23,851 nucleotides of DNA from Acephala macrosclerotiorum (lineage: Eukaryota; Ascomycota; Leotiomycetes; Helotiales; Mollisiaceae): contig MU119724.1 of assembly GCA_014904845.1 (NCBI GenBank), positions 1-23,851 of the forward strand, read 5' to 3'. Each line of letters starts with the position of its first letter. The first letter of the stretch is position 1. A program made the position numbers and the translations under genes. Below, piece after piece: positions 9,101 to 20,020 of this stretch. Under the pieces are notes generated by a model. The model worked only from the letters and a program-made list of their open reading frames with translations, did not search any database and was not told the origin of the DNA.

Positions 9101-10646
9101 ATGAAGATGACAAACTCCACTACTTCAACATCAGTTTTGTTCAACGACCTACCGTCTTGGTCGGTCGGCGGGACATTATACAGCAAAACCGATCCATCAA
9201 CCGCTCGAAATATCTTCACAGCAACTTTTCTAGTCCTGAATGTCCTGATCGCTGTCGTTGGAGAGTATTTTCTCAAACGCAGAAACCAGAAATGACTTAT
9301 CCTTCGAGATGATGTACAGGCAAAGAAAATCCCTTTCCCGCTCTTGACTCCATGATTATCGTTGACAAGCTTGGCTACCTACTTTTAGAAGACTCGAACC
9401 ATACCTAGTGGACTTCTTAGCCTGTTAATGATGGCTACCAGAATCTTTGGCTTGGTACAACACCACATGGCCAACAGCTTTACCCCCCCTCCCTCCCGTC
9501 TTGCTGCCGACTTTGTGTGATTTCCAGGCGGGAATCGTTACAACATCGAACACACACGAAGTCGCTCCCTCACCGGCTTAGCCTGCCGCACTTCTTGATC
9601 TCCAAACTCATACTGCTATTGCGACCAACAAGGGAGAAATAGGTGTCTACGACAAGATCAACCTCAACATTACCTCATTTCAACCAGACTGGGCCAATAA
9701 TACTGCATTGTATTCCTACTTGGAAGCACAAAAGTTCCTCTCGCCATCCATATTGAGTCGAGGTGGAGCTATTGATGCTGTCAATGGGTCGTATCTGGGG
9801 GTCCTGGCTTGGAGTGGAATACTCGACGCCGATGATTCTTCCTCGTGGGGAGTGCAGACAATAATAGCCAATGGGCTCGGTGGCGATTCTCCCTTGGCAG
9901 CGAGTACATTCAACTGTTCTCTGGTCAGGACAATTTCCACTTGGACCCCTACTCCGATGCCAATGAATGCGACGCTTTCAGCTTGGATCATGTTTGGGTT
10001 CATCTCTGAAGTACCAGTCAGTCGCTACGCGCTTCAAGTGGAGACCGTACTCAACGCCGTGAGTATGCTGGCAGGCAGTGAGAACCGCAACAATCTTGGA
10101 CTGCCCTCAGAAGCCAACCTCTAGCATGGCTGCGTGATAAATGGCTCGCGCATCTACATTTCCGTTTATCTCATCCTGCTCCTCCTCTTCGTCATACTTC
10201 TCGCCTTGCTATTAGCAGATTTCTACCAGTTTATTCGATACAGAATCAATAAAGAGCTAAGCTGATGGAGGAGATTCCCACGGACTTGATCAGTTGGCAG
10301 CTCAACATGCTCCGAAGAATGGCAGAGGACAAGAGCCTAACAAAGAAAGATATACGTGAGCTTTCGTACTTGTACAGTGCATTGACTGGGGATTTTGCGT
10401 TCGTAAGGACAAAGGGGTCGGTATGTTATCTCCTTGACTCTAAATGCTGGTCTTGTGCTGATAGTTCTCTAGCATACAGATCTCGAGTCATCGTCCAAGT
10501 CAAATCCAAATGGTCCCTACTACACCGAAGGTCATTCGATGCAAGACCTGTCGGGTCCCGCATTTCGAGGTTCGCACGCACTTCTCGAAAATGGCGACTA
10601 TATGGCAGTTGAGGCGCATCCCTACCCGAAACAATTTCGTCAATAA
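9101..10646 (+). pseudogene. broken gene for a glycosylated two-segment membrane protein
   Basis: Segments in order: ATG at 9101 with a membrane helix (NIFTATFLVLNVLIAVVGEY) then KRR; a probable intron ending at TACCAG (9441); a long frame from 9442; a second membrane helix at about 10153-10230 (YLILLLLFVILLALLL); a polar tail; and a good intron at 10421-10472 (GTATGT..CTGAT..CTCTAG, 52 nt) leading to a last exon ending TAA at 10644-10646. Between the helices there are at least six N-X-S/T sequons and few charges, as expected of an extracellular domain. Damage: in-frame TAG at 9579-9581 and 10122-10124, TGA at 10263-10265, and a frame change there (coding resumes at 10265 with MEEIPTDLISWQLNML). 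Both TAGs could come from CAG by C-to-T. I do not recognise a named family. The N-terminal join is the least certain part. Confidence 0.6.
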
Positions 10647-10920
10647 GTCCTTCACAGTATATGGATCATGTTCTCTTAGTAGTCTTTGAGTGCTACATCA
10701 TGAGTTATTCTTTGGTGGTCATAGATAAATGAATCTATGAGTGCAGGACTTTTAAATGGAAAACGTTTTCGTACATTTGTATGTTAGTCGTTATAGATTT
10801 CTTAAACATTGAGTATTCATGCTCAAAATTCACATTCCACAATCATGTCTTTCAGTAAGATTACTATCCACCTTCGAGCTTTGCTAGATCTCGGAGTAAT
10901 AAACCATCCTATTCTCCCAC
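10647..10920. other. intergenic
   Basis: No gene supported. A short ATG frame at 10845 (MSFSKITIHLRALLDLG) precedes a possible splice acceptor (CCCACCAG, about 10915-10922) leading into the next remnant, but no matching donor was established. Confidence 0.3.
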
Positions 10921-11447
10921 CAGGAGCTCCCCATTATTGGCAGACTCTCCCGCTTTTCAGAATGCAACACCTTTTCCTTCGGCCGAAAGCATCTTATCAG
11001 CTTTCGGATCATGGTTCATAAGTGACGATTCGAGTATTGGCGACTTCGGGAAGGCGACTCGTGCTGGCGTGATGTCAACTCTCTTCAGCGAAGATAAGGT
11101 GGTTAACGAAAAGCCCGAGTTGAAGAATATTTATTTAGTCGGGAATTATAGCATGCACTCCTGGCTCGCTGCCATTTGTTAGAAGACTGCCAAAAATTGC
11201 GATTGGAAGAAAGGGGACAGGAGAGTGAATTAGTGCCGGCTATAATAGTTATTGAATGAAAAATGGCTTGGGCTACGGAGAGGCAATTAGAAAGATGATG
11301 CTTGATGAAGATGTCATTTCCAGGCTACCAGAAGCGCATCTTTGCACTGAGAGGAGATTGGCAGAAAAAACCACGACTGCTGAGAAAGTTGTCAAGAACT
11401 TTCTCAGTATGATCGGGTCGCAAGAGGAAGCAAACTTACAAGTCTAA
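10921..11447 (+). pseudogene. unrecognised two-part coding remnant
   Basis: The first part, about 10923-11233, encodes a protein-like stretch (ADSPAFQNATPFPSAESILS, later FSEDKVVNEKPELKNIYLVG) with an in-frame TAG at 11180-11182; reading continues KTAKNCDWKKGD to a second TAG. The second part, 11256-11447 in another frame, starts with ATG and gives 63 mostly helical, charged residues (MKNGLGYGEAIRKMMLDEDV...). It could be one decayed gene or two fragments. I do not recognise a family. It lies tail-to-tail with the MYND gene. Confidence 0.3.
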
Positions 11448-11633
11448 GATGTAATCAGACTTGTGGAGCGCCAATTCCTACCTATTGACTTTCAGAAATT
11501 TTCATTCGTAGTCTTAAAAGTGTAGCAAGCGTAAATGTTTCCTACCTAGATGAAGCCGTAACGTTTGAAATTTTGGATCACTTGTAAAACCAAGGAAACA
11601 ACTCACTGCTTAGTCATCTCAAAGCGACACTGT

Positions 11634-14600
11634 CTAACTAGTAGGTAGAGGCTTGCAACCCTTCTTGTGCTCCTTCCAATCCATACGCTGACATTCCTTA
11701 GAACAATACTTCACAAACCTGCATCTTTCACATCTTAAAAGTGTTGTTCCGTCTTGAGTCTTTCCCCTCTGACAGACTTGGCATTTGTTGTCATAAATTC
11801 TCTCTAGTCTCTCCTTAAGCTCAGTGCCTTGAAAATTTTGCTCGACGTACGGAACGGAGAAACAAGGAGAAATGGCTGCTCTGGCAGCATACTTCCGTGC
11901 AACATCCCATTTCGGAATCCCTGTGATGAATGTCTCCGGGAATTTTCCCATGCCACATGAGCATAAGAAGTGCTCACCGTCTTCCGTCGAAAGTGGGATT
12001 TTAGCTTTCGCCTTGTATTCGCACGTCGGCTCGTGCTCCCATTGGCGGCATCTCTCGACCAGACTTGGAAGAATTTCCCTCCAAAGCGTTAACTCATCAT
12101 TGTCCACCGTGATCATCACGTTTGGGATACTTGCATTTAGCATCGCAGTGAGGAATGGCCGTAGTCCCGACATTGTATCTGTAGTCAAGGGTATAATAGC
12201 ACAGTCGAGAACCACGGTATGATTGGCCAGGTCGAGCCGGAGAGAAGACACAAGAATGATGATATGTCCCCCTCCATCCAATGGTTTGTTGAGAATGAAA
12301 ACCTTCCCTTTAGGGCCCTGTAGGCCAGTATATTGCATAAATATGCTGAAAAGGGACTCTTTGTAGTTGACTCTGAGATCGGAATTGATTGCAGGTCCAG
12401 TGACTGTGTTCCCCCCTCGCAATGTGCGCTCACGGTCTGACATCTGAAGAGAAGTGTGTTGCGTCAACCACTCCATGCGGCTTGTCTTAGTGATATCGAG
12501 AACAGAAAGTGTTTCCAAATTTAGGTATGGCATATTCCAGATAACGGGGCCTATCGCCGTCAAGAAAGCTGGACAAATGAAGTGCGACAGTCCTTCTCTA
12601 GTGACATGATCAGCCATCGAGGAGATGACCTCAATGTATGAGAATTTGCGTGCAATTCGAGTCTTGGTCCTTGCTTTTGATACTGGAACTGGGAAGACAA
12701 GATTGAAAGAGTTCTCACTATCCCCAACATTGACTTTGATAACGAAAGGAGAACTCTGCTCAATCGTAATTGCTGCACCGTCGAGAAGCAGTTTCTTGAG
12801 GTCATGCGAGAGGAAGTCAAGGCGTCCTGTCAGGGTTGAGATCATGGATTTGGTGTTGTCCACAGAGGATATCATTGAATTGGTGACTGAAGGGTCGATG
12901 GTTTCCTGAGTTGGTTGGGAAAGTGACAAAGATCCCACGGATCGATACCCCATTTGCGAAGGAGAGTGCTTAGTGATGAAGACGTTCTTTTTGTCTTTCA
13001 GCAATGCCTGAAACACATTCATTTCCATTCCCAAGGTTGGCATGAAAGTATGTGTACTCATTGGCGTTGCTTGGATTGCCAAGGAGACAAGAGTATCTTC
13101 AGGTTCGACCAAGACTGCAATGGTAGGGACGTAGAATGAAACAATAACAGGCGAGTTACCCAACCAACCCTTTGGATCATCATCGATAATGATCTTGAAT
13201 TTGGGATCGGTTCGCTCCCCAACTGTTTTGACAGTCCCGAAGCCCAATTGTAATTCGGCAAAGGCGTTGAAAGTTCTCGTCATAAAGCCATTTCTAGACT
13301 GTAAAGTAGTTTGAAGAATTGGCGTACCGAGGTCTAGTGGTTGGAGACTAGTGAACGCACCGAGGCTGGATCGAGGTACCAATAAGGTAACACAAATGGC
13401 AGGCGGCTTGTCTTGCCAAGATCCGACACCATCGAAAAATGTTCTAGGCAGCGTGTTCTGCAAGTTGGGTCTGAAAGCGGGCATGGTATACACATCCTGT
13501 AATTGAAGTTGGACGTAAAGCTCCTGGATGTAGTTCATGCCTTTGATGATAGTAGTGTCCCTCTCAATTCGTGACATGATCTCGTCCATAAAGTCTGACC
13601 AGTCCACGACAACTCTTGATTTCACAAGCTTCAACAAAGCGACAAGCGTTCCCCGATGGTAGTATATATTCGAGTTATTGTACAGGACGGAGAGCTTCAG
13701 ATTAGAGAAAAATTTTCCCACGTCCTCATGCCGAAACATATTTCGATAGACTTGATGGATGATGGACGCGAGATCGGCTGGCTTGAAGTGAACCTTGCTG
13801 TATGCGGTGCAGTTTGACGTTGGAGCCATGCACTTCCATCCAATCCTACAAAACATTTGGCCTTTGCGAGTGTCTCTTGAGTCTCCAAGGGCGATGTCCA
13901 TCAGGTTCTCTTCCACAGATGAGGTGGCTGTTGCGTTTGTCCAGTATTCGGCAGAAACAAGGCCAAGAAGAATCGACATGGTTGGGAAGTGTCCGCAGAG
14001 CATTCTCGCCCTCAGCTCTTTGCGGTCCCTGTCTTGCGCGACTAATGATTCTGTGTACATAGTGGCAGAGATAGTGGTTTTGAGGAGCGGCGCTGCTGCC
14101 ACCAGAAGGTTGAGTGGGCCAACATGGTCAAAGAGATTGGAAGAGTCGATAAGATCGAAGCTCAGTGGCCCCACTCCGCTTCCATCCAGATTCAGAGGTT
14201 CCATATGATACCTAGTACGATACCAATTCGACGCAATGTTGGGGTTCGACCTCTGTTGCTGGAGTGAATGACAGAATGCAATAGCATCTCCAGTGACGAA
14301 GCGGAGAATCAAGTGTTTCTCGGCAAATGACCTGAAAGACCTGGACCATGCTGCGAAATGATCACGAGCAGCCTTGGTGGCACTATGTTGAGATAGATCG
14401 TTTTTGACTTCCAGGACCAAGGGGGCATATGCCGTTGCAAGTGGGAATCCAAGATGAGGATCGATGCCGTAGTGGACAGTCAATGGCTCAGTCGAAGAGG
14501 AGATGAACATTGGATTCGGAATCTTGTCCTGGGCTCGGCTTGGCGGCTTCTTGTCGGTTGAACCGTGGTCCCAGAAGTATTGATGCAATTTTCTAAGATC

Positions 14601-15338
14601 CGGCAGGGCTTGAAAGCTGGTGGGAGCTGCTGATCGAAGTCCTGTGCTTACAGTTCCTGACCCTAGCCAATACTTTTTGTGCTCCAAAGATTTCGTGACA
14701 CTTCTTGCGAAGTTTGCGTTGAAGTCAGATCTCTGGTTTTTGTCCATTCCGGAAAGACGATATGAGCTCCACACGTCTCTAACCAGAACCAGGCTTCCTC
14801 TATCACAGAATCTGATAAGACCTCCATATGTACCAGAATCCCAAGTTTCCATAGTCCCAGATAGCTCAACCAACTTCGCGGCCTGGGCTTCGAGGAAATT
14901 AGAGGAATGTTGATCGAGAAACATATGGTAGTAAATCTGCCAATGTTCTGATATAAATTTACCATCGAGGTCGTCAATGAGGAGCGTGAAGAGGATGATA
15001 TTGCGAGCTGAGAGGAATATTAGCTTTTGGAAAGGTGTACTGAATCAATGTCTGGAAAGATCTTACCAAGAATGGCGGGCTCTAGATCACAGCAAGTAAT
15101 ATCAAGTCGGCGGCGGACTATGGGATGTTAGAAGCTGCTCGATAGAATCTCCGACAACGGACATACTAGGAGCAGCATGGCAGGACGTGGTAAACAATAT
15201 ATTGCGAGCATCTCCACAACCCAAAAGCAAGATATCAACATCTTCGCCAGGTGGTATGTCTTGAGTCAAACAGACAGGTGGGGTGTTTCCAATAGGATAG
15301 AAGTAGGAAATGATGTTGACGACAGTCGTGTTCAACAT
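11634..15338 (-). CDS. DUF4470 and MYND zinc-finger protein (3 exons)
   Basis: Predicted model complement(11634..15007, 15067..15117, 15167..15338), 1198 residues. Intron 1 (15118-15166, 49 nt) runs GTATGT..CCATAG. Intron 2 (15008-15066, 59 nt) runs GTAAGA..CTCTCAG with branch CTAAT. Residues ~10-90 (SYFYPIGNTPPVCLTQDIPP, LLLGCGDARNILFT, then LDITCCDLEPAILARN across the introns) match the DUF4470 start of a large ascomycete family, as I remember it. The C-terminal MYND finger (residues 1150-1192) is complete: ligands are Cys 1150, 1153, 1167, 1170, 1176, 1180, His 1188 and Cys 1192, with YC and W-x-x-H in place. The middle ~1000 residues are conserved-family sequence without a known catalytic motif. 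The ATG at 15338 has A at -3; the frame stays open upstream to about 15430 without an ATG, so an extra 5' exon is possible. MYND fingers bind proline-rich partners; the pathway is unknown. It looks intact. Confidence 0.9.
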
Positions 15339-16493
15339 GTTGGGCTCGTTAAGGCGGTGTTTGGATCTGATGTTGGCAACATCTACGGATTTCGCAAGGC
15401 TTAATCTCAGAATAGAATGCAAAGGAAGAGGAGAAGTATGGTATGAACCTTCTGGAAATATCCTACATGATCAGGGATGTATCCCATCGCAAACGGAGCT
15501 TGTGGCTGCCGCCTGAACAGTTTCGCGAATGCAAGCTCCCGCAATATAGTCTAACGAAACAGGAGAGAGAAAGGAGGGATGACATGTCAAATACTGAGTC
15601 ACTTCATGTATATAGGCTGCGCACGGGGGTCCCATTCATAGGGTGCCAAGATATTAAGCATAGACATTTTCAAGGATTAGGCATTAGCGCCGAAAATTAA
15701 TAGTTATTTTCCTTATTAGTCCGTTTTTAAACGAATATCACGATATTAGCAAATATTTTTAAATATTTTTATAAATCGATTAAAAAAATATTTATATATA
15801 TATTTAAATATTTTATAAATAGTTTTTTTTAAACCTGGTTTTAAAATATATTAAAAATAAGTATTTTACTTTCGAACGAGCTTATTTTTTATATTTTTAC
15901 AAAGTTGTCAAAGACTGAATTGTAAAGCCAAGGAGCCTGTTAAAGAAGGATGTCGGAGGCAGGCAGGCAGGCAGGGCTTCGATGGAAGGAGCATTTTCAG
16001 TCTCCCAGCCGTGCTGGGACATTGTTACTATTTAATACAAGCTGGGTTGCCGCTTTCAATAAAGCTGAGTGGATGTAACTCACTTATTACGACTACCTTG
16101 AGAGAGTAGCACGGTAGCACTGGTCGACAGGTATCACGACAGGTATCAGCCAAGCAAGCTTGGGGATTGATGCCGCCCAGCGAAGTGTGACGCAAAGTCA
16201 CGTGAACACCCTCTTTTTCCTCTCAGCTCGGGTCTTCTTTCTCATTGTTCGGGTAGCTGCCTGTCGCAGGAGCATTTCACGAAAGGAGTTCACTTTTGTT
16301 TGTTGGTGCAGGTGTATTTTGTTGAATTACTTTCATTTTCTTCTTGGCTATTTATGGTACGCTCAAGGATTGCTTCCTCAAGGCTCATGGCTCCTCCGAT
16401 GACCTTACACGAACAGGCTGCGTCATAAGGCCAGAGTCTCTTCAAATCTCAATTGTTGGTAGCATTCTGGGACATCATTTTCCTCTCAGTAAC
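15339..16493. other. intergenic with AT-rich patch and LTR-like stretch
   Basis: No gene is supported; the open frames here are short and lack family features. A small AT-rich patch at about 15700-15900 may be another mutated repeat, but no clear inverted ends were found. A tetranucleotide run (AGGC, 4 units) lies at about 15956-15974, and a TCCCAGC/GCTGGGA hairpin near 16002-16018. Confidence 0.5.
15949..16141 (+). mobile_element. possible partial or solo LTR
   Basis: The stretch begins TGTCGG and ends ..GGTCGACA (or at the second CGACA at 16137-16141), giving TGTCG/CGACA inverted ends. It contains a TATA-like tatttaataca and an aataaa at plausible LTR positions. No target duplication is visible, and the right end carries a doubled 12-mer (cgacaggtatca, 16125-16136 and 16137-16148). 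This is a suggestion only. Confidence 0.25.
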
Positions 16494-17135
16494 TTAACCA
16501 CCAGCCTGCAACTCATTTCCTTTGCCTTCGAGGGCACGTTGCAGGAAGTGCTTGCCGCCACCTTCCCATACCCAAGCAATCACAGTACTGCCTGGAATAT
16601 CGTATTGTCTCCCAGCGGAGCTGAACATGCGAGTGAAGAACTTCCAGACGAAATCCTCCTGCAGGTCACGACCATTGTGGACTGTGGTGACCTTGGTCAC
16701 GGATCCTTGGCCGCCTATGATGAGATGCTGAGTAATTGATCGCCACTTGAGTCCATCGTTTGGTCTTCGGAAGTCCATGGTGAGGCTTTCAAAGTTGTTC
16801 TTGAGTTTGGCTACTGCTGAGTCCAGGTTCAGGGGAGTTAATGTACCAGGTAATGGGGCTAGTACTGGATCTCCGTTGCCTTCCCACATCACGGTTAGAT
16901 GACGGAGCTGCATCAGATCATCCATTGGCATTCTGCGAAAGGCTGCCTGGTTCTGGATAGTGACAACGTAATTAACCTTGCGGAACACCTCAGTCAACTC
17001 TTCCTGGAGAAAGTGGTTCCCGGCCAAGAGCAATGGAGGCGGGAGAAAGGTAGGTTGGAGATCGAGTTGGTGCTCCCAGATTTGCTCGCGAAGCTCTCGT
17101 GGGAGATCCTGGACATTCTTGTTGTCGCTCTGCAT
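16494..17135 (-). CDS. 2EXR/F-box-like protein (single exon)
   Basis: A clean single-exon frame of 213 residues from ATG (17135) to TAA (16494-16496). The N terminus DLPRELREQIWEHQLD fits the LPxElRxxIWexxL pattern at the start of fungal 2EXR and F-box-like proteins. The following block EVFRKVNYVVTIQNQAAFRR, then LMQLRHLTVMWEG, is the typical strand-rich continuation of this family. The C-terminal half contains FVWKFFTRMF and VWEGGGKHFLQRALEG. The family is large and mostly uncharacterised in ascomycetes; an F-box role in ubiquitin ligases is not established for such short members. A decayed homologue lies 1.8 kb away on the other strand (18226-19750), which supports this frame being real coding sequence. 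No intron or damage is seen. Confidence 0.85.
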   Translation of the reverse strand: MQSDNKNVQDLPRELREQIWEHQLDLQPTFLPPPLLLAGNHFLQEELTEVFRKVNYVVTIQNQAAFRRMPMDDLMQLRHLTVMWEGNGDPVLAPLPGTLTPLNLDSAVAKLKNNFESLTMDFRRPNDGLKWRSITQHLIIGGQGSVTKVTTVHNGRDLQEDFVWKFFTRMFSSAGRQYDIPGSTVIAWVWEGGGKHFLQRALEGKGNELQAGG

Positions 17136-18225
17136 TGTGATGGTGCGATGCAGAATGTGATGTCGAGAAGTTTGTGTTTGTGGATGGATGAATGAAAAAA
17201 GTTTGGGAGGTGCTTTGAGGGCTATATGATTTTTACAGGTCCTCTGTTCTGGGATGACTATCTTCTTGTTTGCAAGTTGTACAGCAGAATGATGTCAAAT
17301 ATTGCTGTTCCGTGACGTACAGGTCTTCTTGATTGCTCCTCCGAAGCCCAAAACAAATGGCTATTGCTGTTCATGTGGCTGAATAGCATTTCGCAAACCC
17401 TAACCAACCAAATCTTGGATGTCTGCAATGTCCTGGATGCCTCGGCCGCGCCTGGAACTTTTTTGGCTTACTTTCTCGTAGCTAGGGACACAATTGGCCG
17501 AAGTCATCCCTTTTGACTGCTGGCAGTACTTTATCGTGTCCCCTTCAATTCTTCTAGCAAAGAAGGGAGATTGAAACAATAGGACGAAGGCTCAAATCCA
17601 CTTTATACGCGAATGGGCGTAATTTCTATTTAAAGATCTACTTCGAAGGCAATAGATAGTAATAACTTTGAAAGATTGGGCGAGATTTTGGTTTGCTGAT
17701 CTCCCAGAACAATAAGAAACAATGTTCTTTGTCTTATGAACCGCTAGACCGAACCTAGACGAGACTTGAAACAAGACGACAGGATTAATTGCTATTGTTC
17801 TTTTCAGGTTTACTGAAAAGATTATGCTGTTCTTTGTTACAAACGTCAATCGCGTCTCCAAGCTCTCCTAGGCAAATAGAATTAATTGTTCATGATTAGG
17901 AAGACCAAGATGTAGGTGAAGTGTCCGGTGATTAGGATGGTTTATTCTCTTCATGGTGTTAGGGGCTTTGACTCTAGTAGTGCTAGCTGAAGAATCACCT
18001 AGAAGTCAGACATCGGTTCCAAAGGTGGCCCCATAACCACAAAACTCGCAAGGAGTGAACTGATCTAGTTTTTTTTTTACTTGGCCCGTTTGTTTCGGTT
18101 CTGCCGCCACTATATCTTATGACCCCACCAACCTCGACAACAGGACACCACGACCAATCGACAATTCGATGCCCCGACAATCGTTTTAAAAGTTCCACGA
18201 AATGGAGGACAATCGAAAGATGTAA
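17136..18225. other. intergenic region upstream of the 2EXR gene
   Basis: No gene supported. Minus frames at 17592-17861 and 17995-18246 look non-coding in composition and match nothing I know. A plus frame near 18120-18255 (VLKVPRNGGQSKDVSNPLRF) has a protein-like look and might be an upstream part of the following pseudogene, in another frame. Confidence 0.4.
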
Positions 18226-19750
18226 GCAATCCTCTACGCTTCCCATATCAAGATATTTGAAACTGACGCGGAAGTACCTAGAATCGCCCTAAGAAAGCAT
18301 GCTCCAGACTTTTATGCAAAAAAATAGGTGAAAACACAGACAACTAAAGAGGGCCTCTGATTAAGTGCTCTCATTTGCGACTAGAGCGCGCTAAAAATGA
18401 GAGCAAGAGGGCCAATTTGAGGCTCAGCGCAATATAATAAGCTAAAAATCTATTTTTCATTTTTTAAAAAGCTTTTAATTTTTTAAGTATTTTTCTTTTT
18501 CTTTTTCTTCTCTGTTTATGTTTATATACTCATTTACATTTATTATATTTATATATAAAAACTTATTTAAATTAAACTTTAAATTTTAAAATAATTCCTT
18601 TTATTCTCGTTTTTTTAATATTAATATTTAAAAAAATAAATTTAAAAACACGTTTAAAATACGTTTAATAACTTTTTTTTAAATTAGTTTAAAATATTTT
18701 AAAAAATAAAAACTTTTATAAATACTCGAATTTTTTTAAATAATTTTAATTTTTGTTTTTTTAATTTTTAATTTTAACCTTTGTAAAAACATATAAAAAC
18801 ATATTTACTCTTTTTACGTAATTTTAAAGTTTTTATAAAAATTATAAATTTTTTGTTTTTAATTTTTATAAAAATATATAAAAGTTTATTTATTTCTTTT
18901 ACATAGTTTTAAAAGCTTTATAATTAGTTCTTTAAAAAGTTTAAAGTAAAAGTCTGGAGCACTGCTTTCGTAGGGATCGATTTACGTGACAAACGCTACC
19001 CTACCGAGGTCAAGCTGGAAATCTTCCGGCATCTTGTCGCACTTGAGCCAGGCCTGCAATGTCCCAACCTTCTCCTGGCCGTTGTAAAAGACCCGGAGAT
19101 GTACGCAGAAGCTTGCGAAGCATACAGAGAGTCAAACTAGGTCTTGACCAATCGCAACCAGGCAAAGTTCAAGAAACTCAAGGTTGCCGAGCTGATGAAA
19201 ATTCATCATTTAACAGTCGTTTACAAGTCTCTGCGCTGCTTTTCTTATTGTCCTAGCCTTCAGCAGACAGTCAAAAAGGTCAAACTGAGGAATCGAAGCC
19301 AGAGAAACCCGATCAAACCGACGCAAAACTTCATGAGCCTCGTTTGAATCCAGTAATCAAGCCAAATGCTGAATGTGTATTTCGCAGGAACACTCCGAAA
19401 GAAGACTGGTTTAGCATCCAGGAAACAAGGTCGCCTGCTTCAACAATCTCGAGAACATTGCCTTTGATATGACTCGCGACCAGATCGCAGACGCACGTAA
19501 AGGCCCATCAGGTAATCTCGACTATTAAGCTCTTCAAAGGCCAGAATGTACCTGGCTCGCACGTGTTTCAATACCTGGCATCAACGAGAAAATCATGATG
19601 TTTCACGTCGACCAGAACATTGAGCATGCAATTGACGAGATGAAGAGGTTTGATTATGGCGATCCGAGTGAGTGTACCGCTCAAAAATATGGTGATGACA
19701 AGAGGGTGTTTGTTTGGGAAGCGCAAGCTGGGAAGAGGCTCCTTTCGTGA
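18226..19750 (+). pseudogene. 2EXR/F-box-like pseudogene, paralogue of 16494-17135, split by a TIR element
   Basis: After the TIR element the plus strand reads DLRDKRYPTEVKLEIFRHLV (from about 18979), then PNLLLAVVKDPEMYAEACEA, an in-frame TAG at 19138-19140, NRNQAKFKKLKVAELMKIHH and LTVVYK. Further pieces in other frames (FNNLENIAFDMTRDQIADA near 19440-19500, DEMKRFDYGDPSE near 19635-19675, RVFVWEAQAGKRLLS ending TGA at 19748-19750) follow the order of the intact gene on the minus strand at 16494-17135 (EVFRKVN..NQAAFRRM..LRHLTVMW..FESLTMDF..WVWEGGGKHFLQ). So it is a decayed homologue, not an unrelated frame. If the element and one ATCG copy are ignored, upstream codons (ETDAEVPRI) join in frame to DLRDKRYPTEV, so the element landed inside coding sequence. 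Start codon not found. Confidence 0.72.
18297..18975 (+). mobile_element. ~680-bp TIR element, copy 2 (AT-converted)
   Basis: It aligns end to end with 7980-8625 in the same orientation. The left end is CCCTAAGAAAGCATGCTCCA and the right end, reversed, is CCCTACGAAAGCAGTGCTCC, each continuing into gactttt. ATCG flanks both sides (18293-18296, 18976-18979). The first ~150 bases are still close to copy 1, while 18430-18950 is heavily shifted to A/T, mainly by C-to-T differences relative to copy 1. It sits inside the coding sequence of the 2EXR-like pseudogene. Confidence 0.88.
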
Positions 19751-20020
19751 TTGAGTTGGGTGCCACTGGAAATTGAAATTCGATGCAAGTAGTAGTCTGG
19801 GGAATAGTGGGACATTCGTGTGTTTATTTGGTGGCCGTTTGTGGTCAGGGGACACAAAAAGCCGAGGTCTTCTTCATAGTCGCGAGTTAAAACAAGAATT
19901 TGATCTTCAATGGGATCTTTTCAATCTCCCAACGATCCCTGTACATTTCTACTCGTGGTCTTTGTTGATTGAGTGCCGTTGGCTGATAGCTTTTTGGTCT
20001 GACTCGTGTCTGGCTGGAAT
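19751..20020. other. short interval between convergent pseudogenes
   Basis: No gene is seen. It holds the 3' sides of the 2EXR-like pseudogene (+) and the Zn2Cys6-type pseudogene (-). The open frames here are short and unsupported. Confidence 0.4.

Noticed and set aside
9385..9420. Possible tRNA T-loop (ggttcgagtc on the minus strand)
   Set aside because: The flanking bases do not form a T stem and no acceptor, D or anticodon arms fit.
15700..15900. AT-rich patch as a third TIR element
   Set aside because: The two edges do not give a convincing inverted repeat and do not match the other elements in the window.
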